Made by a program: the position numbers and the translations under genes | Notes under the pieces: model-generated | Told to the model about the DNA's origin: nothing | Database searches by the model: none | What the model saw: the letters and a program-made list of their open reading frames with translations, nothing else | Source: Bacteroidota bacterium | GTDB taxonomy: Bacteria; Bacteroidota; Bacteroidia; J057 | Direction: 5' to 3' | DNA: 34,983 nucleotides | Assembly (NCBI GenBank): GCA_013298365.1 | Contig: JAAFHL010000008.1 | Span: 1 to 34,983, forward strand | Shown: positions 7,640 to 15,808 of the stretch, in pieces | How positions within the stretch are numbered: position 1 is the first letter of the stretch | How the letters are laid out: each line of letters starts with the position of its first letter

Positions 7640-8227
7640 ATGGCATACAGTCATTTTACATACGAAAAAATAAAAAACGATTTGGGCATTATACTTCATA
7701 ATACCCATTTATTTCCACAACTATTGCCAATAATCCCCAGTAAGAGTTTATTGGAAACATTAGAAAGCATGGAAGAGTTGGCTTTTTTTAGCGAAAAATC
7801 TCGTTCAGAAGCCATTATTTTTCCCATTTTAGTAGAAGTATGGAAAAAAAACAATAAAAATTTTGGCATTTATTCTGGCTCTGATTTAACCGCAGATAAC
7901 GAAAAAGGACTAAGTGGCGAATGTGATTTTATTTTCGGCAAGGGAGAACAAGGATTAGCCTTAGATAGCCCCCTTTTTTGCATGATAGAAGCAAAAGACC
8001 AAGACATAAAAAAAGCTATACCTCAATGTATTGCGCAAATGGAAGGCGCAAGATTATACAACGTGCAGCATAAAAAAAATATGCCTATAATATGGGGCTG
8101 TGTAACTACAGGCGAAATTTGGTTGTTTTTAAAATTAGAAAATGGTGTGGCTTACATTGACATAAAACGATATGCACTTGCCAAATTAGAGGAAGTCATG
8201 GGCATTTTACAGTATATTGTGAGCTAA
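7640..8227 (+). CDS. PD-(D/E)XK nuclease-like protein
   Basis: With the ATG at 7640 the protein has 195 residues and no export signal. The centre holds GECDFIFGKG, then FCMIEAKDQDIKKAIPQCIAQM. This D...E-A-K spacing with a strand on each side is the PD-(D/E)XK nuclease core, as in HsdR N-terminal and restriction-like domains. The end (WGCVTTGEIWLFLKLENG) matches the strand after the core in type I R-subunit-like domains. It may be a stand-alone nuclease or an inactive relative; a proline-bearing PD element is not seen. It is transcribed divergently from the kinase gene (144 bases apart), and no methyltransferase or helicase partner lies nearby. A role in defence is possible but only inferred. 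Confidence 0.6.
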   Translation: MAYSHFTYEKIKNDLGIILHNTHLFPQLLPIIPSKSLLETLESMEELAFFSEKSRSEAIIFPILVEVWKKNNKNFGIYSGSDLTADNEKGLSGECDFIFGKGEQGLALDSPLFCMIEAKDQDIKKAIPQCIAQMEGARLYNVQHKKNMPIIWGCVTTGEIWLFLKLENGVAYIDIKRYALAKLEEVMGILQYIVS

Positions 8228-8257
8228 AAAATCTTGTTTTATTTCAATGGAAATCGC

Positions 8258-8265
8258 TAATTTTG
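8258..8265 (+). promoter_or_regulatory. -7 box before the MoxR ATPase gene
   Basis: TAATTTTG matches TAnnTTTG. A TTG at 8234-8236 lies 21 bases upstream. The predicted leader before the ATG at 8336 would be about 65 bases. Confidence 0.45.
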
Positions 8266-8335
8266 CCCTCAAATCTGCGTTTTCTGTTTAGTGAACATAG
8301 TCGAACTATGTTTATGTCTGCAAGAAATTACAAAT

Positions 8336-9289
8336 ATGCAACATATCGAATTTATAAATACGCTTCGTACAGAACTACAACAAGCCATCGTAGGGCAAGA
8401 ATATATGGTGGAAAGGCTGCTTTTGGGCTTGCTTGCGGGGGGACATATTTTGTTGGAAGGCGTACCAGGGTTGGCTAAAACATTGGCTATCAAGTCTATG
8501 GCTTCGGGCATCAATGCCAAATTTAGTCGTATTCAATTTACGCCTGACTTGCTACCTGCCGATTTGACGGGAACCATGATTTACAACCCGAAAACCATGG
8601 AGTTTAGTGTAAAAAAGGGACCTATTTTTGCTAATTTTGTCTTAGCCGATGAAATCAATCGTGCGCCAGCCAAAGTACAAAGTGCCTTGCTTGAAGCCAT
8701 GCAAGAACGCCAAGTAACGATTGGGGAAAATACTTTTGCACTTCCTTCGCCTTTTTTGGTTTTGGCAACCCAAAATCCCATTGAACAAGAAGGCACATAT
8801 CGTTTGCCGGAGGCACAAGCAGACCGTTTTATGCTAAAATGTGTCATTTCTTATCCTTCTATGGAAGAAGAAAGGCTGATTATTCGCCAAAATACGGGCA
8901 ATACAAATGCTGCGATTCGTGCAGTAGTGAGCCTTGAAGAGATTATGGCAGCACGCAATAGCGTGAGGGAAATTTATGTTTCCGAAAAAATAGAAAAATA
9001 CATTTTGGACATTGTATTTGCCACAAGAGACCCTGAATTGGCTCGCTTGAAAAAACTAAAACCTCTGATTCAATATGGTGGCTCGCCTCGTGCGTCTATC
9101 AATTTGGCTTTGGCAGCAAAGGCTTTTGCTTTTTTGCACAGCAGAGAATATGTGATTCCCGAAGATATACGTGCGATTGTGCATGATGTGTTGCGCCATA
9201 GAATTGGGCTAACTTATGAGGCAGAAGCCGAAAATGTGAAGGTAGAAGATATTATTTCAGAGATATTGACAATGGTACAAGTTCCTTAA
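8336..9289 (+). CDS. MoxR-family AAA+ ATPase
   Basis: Start at ATG 8336 gives 317 residues, the normal MoxR length. Walker A is G42VPGLAKT49, Walker B is VLADEINRAP (102-111), and QNPIEQEGTYRLPEAQADRF (146-165) is the sensor I/pre-arginine region typical of MoxR proteins. The C-terminal lid domain (about 200-317) is present. MoxR ATPases are cytoplasmic chaperones that usually work with VWA-domain proteins to assemble complexes. Here the usual partners (DUF58, VWA, TPR genes) are missing and a glycosyltransferase gene follows after 3 bases, which is atypical; the partner must be elsewhere. Confidence 0.93.
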   Translation: MQHIEFINTLRTELQQAIVGQEYMVERLLLGLLAGGHILLEGVPGLAKTLAIKSMASGINAKFSRIQFTPDLLPADLTGTMIYNPKTMEFSVKKGPIFANFVLADEINRAPAKVQSALLEAMQERQVTIGENTFALPSPFLVLATQNPIEQEGTYRLPEAQADRFMLKCVISYPSMEEERLIIRQNTGNTNAAIRAVVSLEEIMAARNSVREIYVSEKIEKYILDIVFATRDPELARLKKLKPLIQYGGSPRASINLALAAKAFAFLHSREYVIPEDIRAIVHDVLRHRIGLTYEAEAENVKVEDIISEILTMVQVP

Positions 9290-9292
9290 AAT

Positions 9293-9883
9293 ATGCTCAT
9301 TATTTTTGTCAAAAATCCGGTTATTCATGAAGTAAAAACACGTCTTGCCGCAGAAATTGGGGCAGAGAATGCGGTTTTTGTTTACCAAAAATTGATTGAA
9401 TATACTGCAACAGTCGTCTCAAAAATAGACGTTCCCAAGCTTGTTTTTTATGGAAATGAAATGCCTGACAAAGATATTTGGGCAGAAATGGGCTATGAAA
9501 GACAGGCGCAAATAGGCAAAGACTTGGGCGAAAGAATGGAAAATGCGTTTGCTTGGGCTTTTGCAGAGGGGCATAAAAAATGTGTGATTATTGGCAGTGA
9601 TTGTGCGGAATTAAGGGCAGAAATATTGGAAGAAGCCTTTTTTTCGTTGGAAAAAAAAGACTTTGTTATAGGCGAAGCCGAAGATGGTGGCTACTATTTA
9701 CTGGGCATGAAAAAGCTGTTTTCTCCCCTTTTTCGGGGTAAAATGTGGAGTACAAATAATGTGTTTAAGGAAGCTCTTTTTGAAATACAGAAAGGCGTAT
9801 TTTCCTTACATTTACTACCAAAATTGAATGATATTGATACCTTGGAAGACTTAAACAATTCGCCATTCAAGCACTCTTTTTAG
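9293..9883 (+). CDS. DUF2064 / TIGR04282-type glycosyltransferase
   Basis: The 196-residue protein matches the TIGR04282 layout: start LIIFVKNPVIHEVKTRLA (the K-x-P and V-K-T-R-L motif), the middle VIIGSDCAEL (120s), and EDGGYYLLGM with a following W-S-T segment. This is a GT-A-like nucleotide-sugar-binding fold. The TIGR family is named for arsenosugar synthesis, but many members occur without arsenic genes, and none are seen here, so the substrate is open. It starts 3 bases after the MoxR stop, so the two share a transcript. No signal peptide. Confidence 0.85.
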   Translation: MLIIFVKNPVIHEVKTRLAAEIGAENAVFVYQKLIEYTATVVSKIDVPKLVFYGNEMPDKDIWAEMGYERQAQIGKDLGERMENAFAWAFAEGHKKCVIIGSDCAELRAEILEEAFFSLEKKDFVIGEAEDGGYYLLGMKKLFSPLFRGKMWSTNNVFKEALFEIQKGVFSLHLLPKLNDIDTLEDLNNSPFKHSF

Positions 9884-9900
9884 CCATTCATTGCTTTTTT

Positions 9901-9932
9901 TTGGCAGATAAGGACACATTTACATATCTTGC
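9901..9932 (+). promoter_or_regulatory. Possible promoter before the CotH surface-protein gene
   Basis: TTG (9901-9903), 21 bases, then TATCTTGC (9925-9932), one base off TAnnTTTG. It places a start of transcription about 25 bases before the ATG at 9964, which agrees with that start codon. Confidence 0.35.
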
Positions 9933-9963
9933 ACCGTTATTCGTTTTGAAAACTATTTCTTAT

Positions 9964-12900
9964 ATGCAAAATTTACACAAAATTAGTTTATTTACCGTTT
10001 GCCTTCTGAGTTTTTTCTTTGCAAAGGCGCAAATCGTAATTAATGAATACTCTTGTTCAAACAGCACAAACTATGCTGATGCAAATGGCGACTTCTATGA
10101 TTGGTTAGAGTTGTACAATGCAGGTGCTGTAGCCGTAAACCTTTCTGGCTACTATCTTTCAGATGATGCCGCAAATCCTACGAAATGGATTATTCCTGTA
10201 GGGGCTAACATCAATGCAGGTGGACGTTTAGTCTTTTTTGCCTCAAATCTTGATGGATTTATTGCAGGGCAGTATCACACCAATTTCAAATTGACACAAA
10301 CTAATTTGGAAGACCTTGTATTAGCTGACCCAAGTGCCGTAATTATTGACCAAGTAGTGCTAAATCCTACTCGCCGCAATCACTCTCGGGCAAGGCTTAC
10401 AGATGGAGCTGCCGCATGGGGGGTTTCTACGCCTACTACCCCTAACGCAGCAAATGCGGGTGTTTTTGATGATTATGTGCCAAAACCTACCTTTGGGCTT
10501 GCGCCAGGTTTTTATCCTGCGGCACAAAATGTAACCCTTGCTTGTTCTGACCCTTTGGCAGAAATTCGCTACACAACTGATGGCTCTTTGCCCGCAGCAA
10601 CTTCGACTTTATATGCAGGTCCTATCAATGTAGCAACAACTACACTCATTCGAGCAAGGACTTTCCGTACTACGGGCAATTTCGCACCCAGTTTTCCTGA
10701 AAACAATACTTATTTCATCAATGAAAATCATAGCTTGCCTGTAATATCTGTGGGCGGTACATACAATACTTTGTTTAGCACTTCGCAAGATATTCAAAGT
10801 ACTTTTGAATTATTTGATGGAACACCTGCACATGTTTTTCTGCATGAAGGCGATGGCGAAATGAGAAGACATGGAAATGACTCTTGGGCTTTTCCCCAAA
10901 AAGGAATCCGTTTTCACACACAAGATGAATATGGCTATGCTAATAATATTCCTGTTCAATTATTTGATGATACCCCTCGTGATAAATATGATGTACTTAT
11001 CATAAAAGCTGCGGGTTCGGATAACTATCCTGCTGCCTTCGATGATGTAGGTGCGGTAAGTACACATTTGAGAGATGGCTATAATCAAACTTTGACACAA
11101 AAATATGACTTGAACATGGATGTGCGCCGATTCAAATCTTGCGTATTGTATATAAATGGACAGTATTGGGGCTTGTATGAATATCGTGATAGGGTAGATT
11201 CGGACTATACAGATTATTACTACAATCAAGGAGAAAATAATGTAGATGTTTTGAAATTTTGGGGCGGTTTGACCATTGAAAATGGAACAGATACAGGTTG
11301 GGTAAATATTTTTAACTTTATTACGAACAACAATATGAATGTTCCTAATAATTACGCCATTGCCATTGACCAATTTGATGTAATGAGTTTGATAGATTAT
11401 TTTATCCTAAATACCTATACCGTAAATACAGACTGGTTGAATTGGAATACCATGTGGTGGAGAGGGAATAAAAATACAGCAACTACGCCAAAGGTAAAAT
11501 GGAAATATGCTTTGTGGGACATGGATAATACCTTTAACTTGGGGCAGGGGGCGTGGAATTATACGGGGGTAGATGATGTAACGGCAAATGCCGACCCTTG
11601 TGATGTAGAAAATCAGTTCCAAAATTCAAGCCCGAATGTAGGACATGTGCAGATTTTTAATGCACTTTGGGCAAATCAAAATTTTAAAGATTTATATATC
11701 AATCGCTATGCAGATTTGAGCAATACCGCTTTTAACTGTGATAGCATGTTGGCACATTTACAAGCAATGGTAGATGTAATGCAGCCCGAAATGCCACAGC
11801 ATTTTGCTCGTTGGGGCGGCTCTATGACACAGTGGAATGAGCATTTGGATTCTATGCGTAGTTTTATGCTGCAAAGATGTGCAACATTAGATAGTGGAAT
11901 GATAGATTGTTATCAAGTTACAGGGCCGTTTCCGATTACGGTACAAACAAATCCACCTGGTGCAGGTATCATTCAAGTAAATACCATTACGCCTAACCTG
12001 CCTTATACAGGCGACTATTATGGTGGGGTAAATGTTTCCTTCAAACAAACTCCCATAGGTTGCTATGTATTTGACCATTGGGAAGTTATTACAGATACGC
12101 TTGGACCGAATCCCAATTCAGATAGTATAGGCGTTTTTATGGATACGGCAATTATCGTCATTGCCCATTATATTTCCAATGGCATTGTAGATGTAGATGA
12201 TACTACATTCTGTCAGCCTACACCGATTACGATGACGGCTTGCGGAACAACTTATACATGGACAACAAGCACAAATCCGATTCCTTTCAGCAATGCAAAT
12301 TCGGTAACGGTTACACCACTTACCACGACTACATATTATATCAATACCAACCAAGGTGCAGATACGGTAACAGTAACAGTGAGTACAACCCCAAATTTCC
12401 AACTGCCGCCTGATGGCTTGATTTGCGACCAAAATCCTGTTGTACTAAATCCTACGGTGTTGCCAAATGCGCCAGGCATGGTTTATACATGGCAAGACAA
12501 TTCTAATGGTACAACTTTTAATGTTACCACAAGTGGAACATACATTTTGACCGTAAATAATAATGGCTGTTCATATTCAGATACAACCGTTCTCACGCTT
12601 TCTACTACGCCTAATGTAAACTTTGGAGTCGATAAACTATTCTGTGATGGCACAAGTAGTTTGCTATTAGATGCAGGTACATATCCAGGTGCAACGTATC
12701 AATGGCAAAATAACAGTGCTGCTTCTACGTTCAATGCAACGGCAGATGGCACATATTCTGTGGTAGTAAATAACAATGGCTGTATTGACGGAGATACCGT
12801 TAATATTGTATTTTCGATTACACCAAACGTAAATCTTGGCAAAGACTCTTTGTATTGTGATGGTACAGGCAGTGTATTATTGAATGCAGGTAACTATCCT

Positions 12901-13962
12901 AATGCAACCTATCAATGGCAAGATGGCAGTATTTCAAGCACTTATAATGTGGTAAATACTGGTCAATATTTTGTAACCGTAAATAACAAAGGTTGTATTG
13001 ACGGTGATACCGTCAATTTTATCCTAAGTGTAACACCTGTGTTTGATTTTGGACCAGATTTATTGCTTTGCGATTCCGACCCTATTTTGCTTAGTACAGG
13101 CAACTATCCTAATGCAACGCATTTGTGGCAAAACGGCAGTACCTTAGATACATTTCTGGTTACACAAACAGGTTTGTATTATGTTTTGGTGGACAATCAA
13201 GGCTGTAAAGCATCAGATAGTGTGCATCTATTCTTAGGCAAATCACCTGTTATCAATTTGGGAACAGATAGAACGATTTGTCCTGATGAAACCATTCGTT
13301 TGGGTGCGGAAATTTCGGGCGTAGAAGCAACCTGGCAAGATGGCTCTCATTATTTACAGTATTATGCCAATACACCTGGCATTTATATGGTAGAGTTAGA
13401 AGATGCAGCAGGTTGTACGGGCAGAGATACAATTGTGTTACTTTCAAGTCCTTTGCTCACATTTGACTTAGGCGAAGATAAATCTTTCTGTTATGGCGAT
13501 TCGCTTACAATAGTGCCACCTGTACCGAATAATTCTACTTATACATGGAATACAGGGCTAAAAGATTTGCCACTTGTGGTCAAAGAAAAAGGGGAATATA
13601 GCATAGAAGTGTATAATGATGGCTGTAATGTTTCTGATGAAATGCGGGTAGAAGTCTTGAACTGCATTACTTGCCAAGTGTATGTGCCAAGTGCTTTTTC
13701 GCCCAATAATGGAGACGATATCAATAATTTGTTCTTTGTAAGTTCAAACTGTCCTTTCGGCAGCAAATATGAATTGATTATTAGTAACAGAAATGGCAGC
13801 ACAATCGCTGCTTATACCAACTATAACGACAAATGGGACGGCAAAATAAAAGGACAACATGCACCTGAAGGCGTGTATATGTATCACCTCAAATGCACTG
13901 TGATAGATGAGGGCAATGAGCGTGATGTACAAAAAGCAGGTACAATTACGGTGATAAGATAA
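9964..13962 (+). CDS. Secreted CotH-kinase protein with LTD, Ig-like repeats and gliding/T9SS C-terminal domain
   Basis: ATG 9964 begins a clear signal peptide (KISLFTVCLLSFFFAKAQ), so I use it over the longer TTG-initiated frame; length 1332 residues. In order: a lamin-tail domain (about 23-130, IVINEYSCSNS...DWLELYN), a chitobiase C-terminal-type Ig domain (about 170-240, IRYTTDGSLP), a CotH kinase-like domain (about 250-650, with GLYEYRDRVDSDYTDYYY and WDMDNTFN as the catalytic-type acidic motifs), a linker domain, then six repeats of about 70 residues (12394-13665; each with C-D, Y-x-WQ, T-G-x-Y and a G-C), and a final gliding-motility C-terminal domain (VYVPSAFSPNNGDDINN...KWDGK...GVYMYHL), the type B sorting signal of the type IX secretion system. 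It is therefore expected at the cell surface; CotH domains elsewhere phosphorylate secreted proteins. Confidence 0.93.
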   Translation: MQNLHKISLFTVCLLSFFFAKAQIVINEYSCSNSTNYADANGDFYDWLELYNAGAVAVNLSGYYLSDDAANPTKWIIPVGANINAGGRLVFFASNLDGFIAGQYHTNFKLTQTNLEDLVLADPSAVIIDQVVLNPTRRNHSRARLTDGAAAWGVSTPTTPNAANAGVFDDYVPKPTFGLAPGFYPAAQNVTLACSDPLAEIRYTTDGSLPAATSTLYAGPINVATTTLIRARTFRTTGNFAPSFPENNTYFINENHSLPVISVGGTYNTLFSTSQDIQSTFELFDGTPAHVFLHEGDGEMRRHGNDSWAFPQKGIRFHTQDEYGYANNIPVQLFDDTPRDKYDVLIIKAAGSDNYPAAFDDVGAVSTHLRDGYNQTLTQKYDLNMDVRRFKSCVLYINGQYWGLYEYRDRVDSDYTDYYYNQGENNVDVLKFWGGLTIENGTDTGWVNIFNFITNNNMNVPNNYAIAIDQFDVMSLIDYFILNTYTVNTDWLNWNTMWWRGNKNTATTPKVKWKYALWDMDNTFNLGQGAWNYTGVDDVTANADPCDVENQFQNSSPNVGHVQIFNALWANQNFKDLYINRYADLSNTAFNCDSMLAHLQAMVDVMQPEMPQHFARWGGSMTQWNEHLDSMRSFMLQRCATLDSGMIDCYQVTGPFPITVQTNPPGAGIIQVNTITPNLPYTGDYYGGVNVSFKQTPIGCYVFDHWEVITDTLGPNPNSDSIGVFMDTAIIVIAHYISNGIVDVDDTTFCQPTPITMTACGTTYTWTTSTNPIPFSNANSVTVTPLTTTTYYINTNQGADTVTVTVSTTPNFQLPPDGLICDQNPVVLNPTVLPNAPGMVYTWQDNSNGTTFNVTTSGTYILTVNNNGCSYSDTTVLTLSTTPNVNFGVDKLFCDGTSSLLLDAGTYPGATYQWQNNSAASTFNATADGTYSVVVNNNGCIDGDTVNIVFSITPNVNLGKDSLYCDGTGSVLLNAGNYPNATYQWQDGSISSTYNVVNTGQYFVTVNNKGCIDGDTVNFILSVTPVFDFGPDLLLCDSDPILLSTGNYPNATHLWQNGSTLDTFLVTQTGLYYVLVDNQGCKASDSVHLFLGKSPVINLGTDRTICPDETIRLGAEISGVEATWQDGSHYLQYYANTPGIYMVELEDAAGCTGRDTIVLLSSPLLTFDLGEDKSFCYGDSLTIVPPVPNNSTYTWNTGLKDLPLVVKEKGEYSIEVYNDGCNVSDEMRVEVLNCITCQVYVPSAFSPNNGDDINNLFFVSSNCPFGSKYELIISNRNGSTIAAYTNYNDKWDGKIKGQHAPEGVYMYHLKCTVIDEGNERDVQKAGTITVIR
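12394..13665 (+). repeat. Six Ig-like coding repeats in the CotH protein
   Basis: Six protein repeats of about 70 residues, each running from an L-G/P-x-D segment with a Cys through Y-x-WQ and T-G-x-Y to V-N-N-x-G-C. Repeats 2 and 3 are most alike, including at DNA level (for example tatcaatggcaa and gtaaataaca blocks), which points to recent duplication; repeats 5 and 6 have diverged. The paired Cys in each unit could form a disulfide outside the cell. Confidence 0.75.
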
Positions 13963-13980
13963 TTGCGAATGGCGTTCAGT

Positions 13981-14040
13981 AGCGGCGATTCTCCAGAATC
14001 GCTGCTAACAGAGAAGGAGCTAAGTGTGTTACCTAACACA
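13981..14040. repeat. Two tight short palindromes
   Basis: AGCGGCGATTCT-cc-AGAATCGCTGCT (13981-14006, 11 of 12 pairs plus one G·T) and TGTGTTA-cc-TAACACA (14025-14040, perfect 7 bp), both with 2-base loops. Neither has a T-tract. They look like REP-type spacer elements downstream of the CotH gene. Confidence 0.5.
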
Positions 14041-14150
14041 ATAAAAGGCTTTTCGGGCAGATAAAATAAGTTTTATGGCTTAGTAACTGCGATGCTGGAA
14101 AATCGTAGTACGGTAAGAAAAATACGCAACTTACATTGCTTATAAAATAG

Positions 14151-14188
14151 AGAAGTCGCAGGTAATGATTTATCTGCGACTTCTTTTT
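14151..14188 (+). terminator. Rho-independent terminator for the CotH gene
   Basis: An 11-bp perfect stem AGAAGTCGCAG (14151-14161) / CTGCGACTTCT (14174-14184) is followed by TTTT on the plus strand. It lies between two convergent genes and may also slow transcription coming from the gldE side. Confidence 0.75.
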
Positions 14189-14210
14189 GTGAATAGCTAC
14201 CACCTTTTTC

Positions 14211-15587
14211 TTATTTAACCGCCATAATCGTTACTAATACCGACTCTATTCGGCTATGACTTACGGCTTCTATCTTAAACTCAAAAGCGGGTTGTGTCAA
14301 TTCGCAAATAACGATATCGCCCACAGAAGGCAACTTTTCATTGAGCAACAAAATAAGTCCACCTAAGCTATTGATATTTTCATCTTCCCGCACTTTTTCA
14401 AACACATCTTCATCTAATCCCAATACCCTGCCTACATCATTGAGCAAAGTACTTGCTTCAAAACGATAATGGGTTTCATCTATACGCTGAAAAGTAGCAT
14501 CTTCTGTATCAAATTCATCACGAATTTCCCCAAAAATCTCATCAGTTATATCCTCCAAGGTTACCATGCCCGCTGTTCCGCCATATTCATCTACAACAAT
14601 GGCAAGATGATAGCGTTTTTGCTTAAACTCCTCTAACAATTTATCTATTTTTTTGCCCTCAGGTACAAAATATGCAGGTCGAATAAGCTGTTGCCATTCA
14701 GGATTTGCCTCTTGTAAAGGCAATAGTGGCAACAAATCTTTTATATATAAAACGCCTTTTATCTCATCTAAACTTTCCTCATACACAGGGATTCGAGAAA
14801 ACTCATTCTCATTAATAAATCGTACAATCTCTTGAAAATCAGAATTATAAGACAAAGCAACAATTTTGGTGCGAGTTATCATCACATTATTTACCGCAGT
14901 ATTACGAAAATTTAATACGCCCCTCAAAATTTCTCGCCCATCTTCCTTATTTTTCACAGGTTCTGGCATCAAATCTATTGCCTCCATGAGGTCATCAATA
15001 GACGCATTTTCTTGTTTGGGTTGAAAACGTCTGTCAATAAACTTGGTCGTATTGATGAGTAGATTGGTCAAAGGGCTATAAAATTTCATCAAAACATACA
15101 TAGGCGTATGAAATAATGCAATGATTTGTAGCTTATGACGGGAAGCATATACTTTGGGAACTATTTCCGCAAAAAGCAACAAAAAAGTCGAAATTACAGA
15201 TAAATCAATCACCGTTTCTTGCCATTCACTCAAGCCAAAATGCTCGGCAATCGAATGTAACATATAGGTTGCTATCAAAATAGCAAAAATATTAACGAAA
15301 TTATTTGTAATTAAAACGGTAGCAATCAATTGTTTGTGGTTATGAATCATCCACCAAATTTTTTTGCCTGTGGGAGAATCATCTTCTTTAAAAGCATCAC
15401 TTTCTGATTTAGAAAGTGAAAAAAAGGCAACTTCAGACGAAGATGCAAAAAATGCTCCACCTAATAATAATAAAAACAATATGGCATTTACCAATAATGG
15501 TATCCATTCTATATCGCCCGTTGGAGCGTGAATTTGTAACAATATACTCAGAGGGTCTGCGTCCACAAGTGTAAAATTTAAAACCAT
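14211..15587 (-). CDS. gldE: Gliding motility-associated protein GldE (DUF21/CBS/CorC-HlyC)
   Basis: The 458-residue protein has the GldE/CorC layout: an N-terminal DUF21 membrane domain with about four helices (25-190, e.g. LLVNAILFLLLLGGAFFASSSEVAFFSL), a CBS pair (about 215-350, NNVMITRTKIVALSYNS and YHLAIVVDEYGGTAGMVTLEDITDEIFGEI), and a C-terminal CorC_HlyC domain (about 365-450). GldE is an inner-membrane protein that supports the gliding/type IX machinery, by known work in Flavobacterium; the relatives are Mg/Co transport proteins, so a plain CorC paralogue is the alternative. The usual gldD neighbour is absent. Its own promoter lies upstream (15628-15660). Confidence 0.83.
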   Translation of the reverse strand: MVLNFTLVDADPLSILLQIHAPTGDIEWIPLLVNAILFLLLLGGAFFASSSEVAFFSLSKSESDAFKEDDSPTGKKIWWMIHNHKQLIATVLITNNFVNIFAILIATYMLHSIAEHFGLSEWQETVIDLSVISTFLLLFAEIVPKVYASRHKLQIIALFHTPMYVLMKFYSPLTNLLINTTKFIDRRFQPKQENASIDDLMEAIDLMPEPVKNKEDGREILRGVLNFRNTAVNNVMITRTKIVALSYNSDFQEIVRFINENEFSRIPVYEESLDEIKGVLYIKDLLPLLPLQEANPEWQQLIRPAYFVPEGKKIDKLLEEFKQKRYHLAIVVDEYGGTAGMVTLEDITDEIFGEIRDEFDTEDATFQRIDETHYRFEASTLLNDVGRVLGLDEDVFEKVREDENINSLGGLILLLNEKLPSVGDIVICELTQPAFEFKIEAVSHSRIESVLVTIMAVK

Positions 15588-15627
15588 GCTTTTGGCTTAT
15601 CAGCTACAAAGCAATTTATTATGGGGG

Positions 15628-15660
15628 CAAATATACGATATTTTGGAAAAAATATACAAA
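15628..15660 (-). promoter_or_regulatory. Promoter of gldE
   Basis: On the minus strand TTTG (15660-15657), 21 bases, then TATATTTG (15635-15628): both boxes match the Bacteroidota pattern. The leader would be about 35 bases. Confidence 0.6.
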
Positions 15661-15731
15661 TTTTTGAAAAAGTCTTATTTATCTTCCTATTTTTGGCGCA
15701 TAATTATTGTCTTTTACAAAAAATGAAATAT

Positions 15732-15758
15732 AGGTAGCACTATTTTTCGCTACCTTTG
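15732..15758 (+). promoter_or_regulatory. -7 box overlapped by an inverted repeat (operator-like), before the MFS gene
   Basis: TACCTTTG (15751-15758) is a perfect -7 box, 50 bases before the MFS start. The perfect inverted repeat AGGTAGC (15732-15738) / GCTACCT (15749-15755) covers its first five bases. No TTTG is found at the -33 position. A protein bound to the dyad would compete with or help the polymerase. Confidence 0.5.
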
Positions 15759-15808
15759 CGTGTCAATTTTGACTTCCTATTTATCATCACATAAACACGT
15801 TTATTAAT

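Noticed and set aside
10960-12432. Several antisense open frames of 60-137 codons opposite the CotH gene
   Set aside because: They are shadows of a long, clearly coding repeat-rich gene; their translations are low-complexity Ile/Tyr/Cys/Arg strings.
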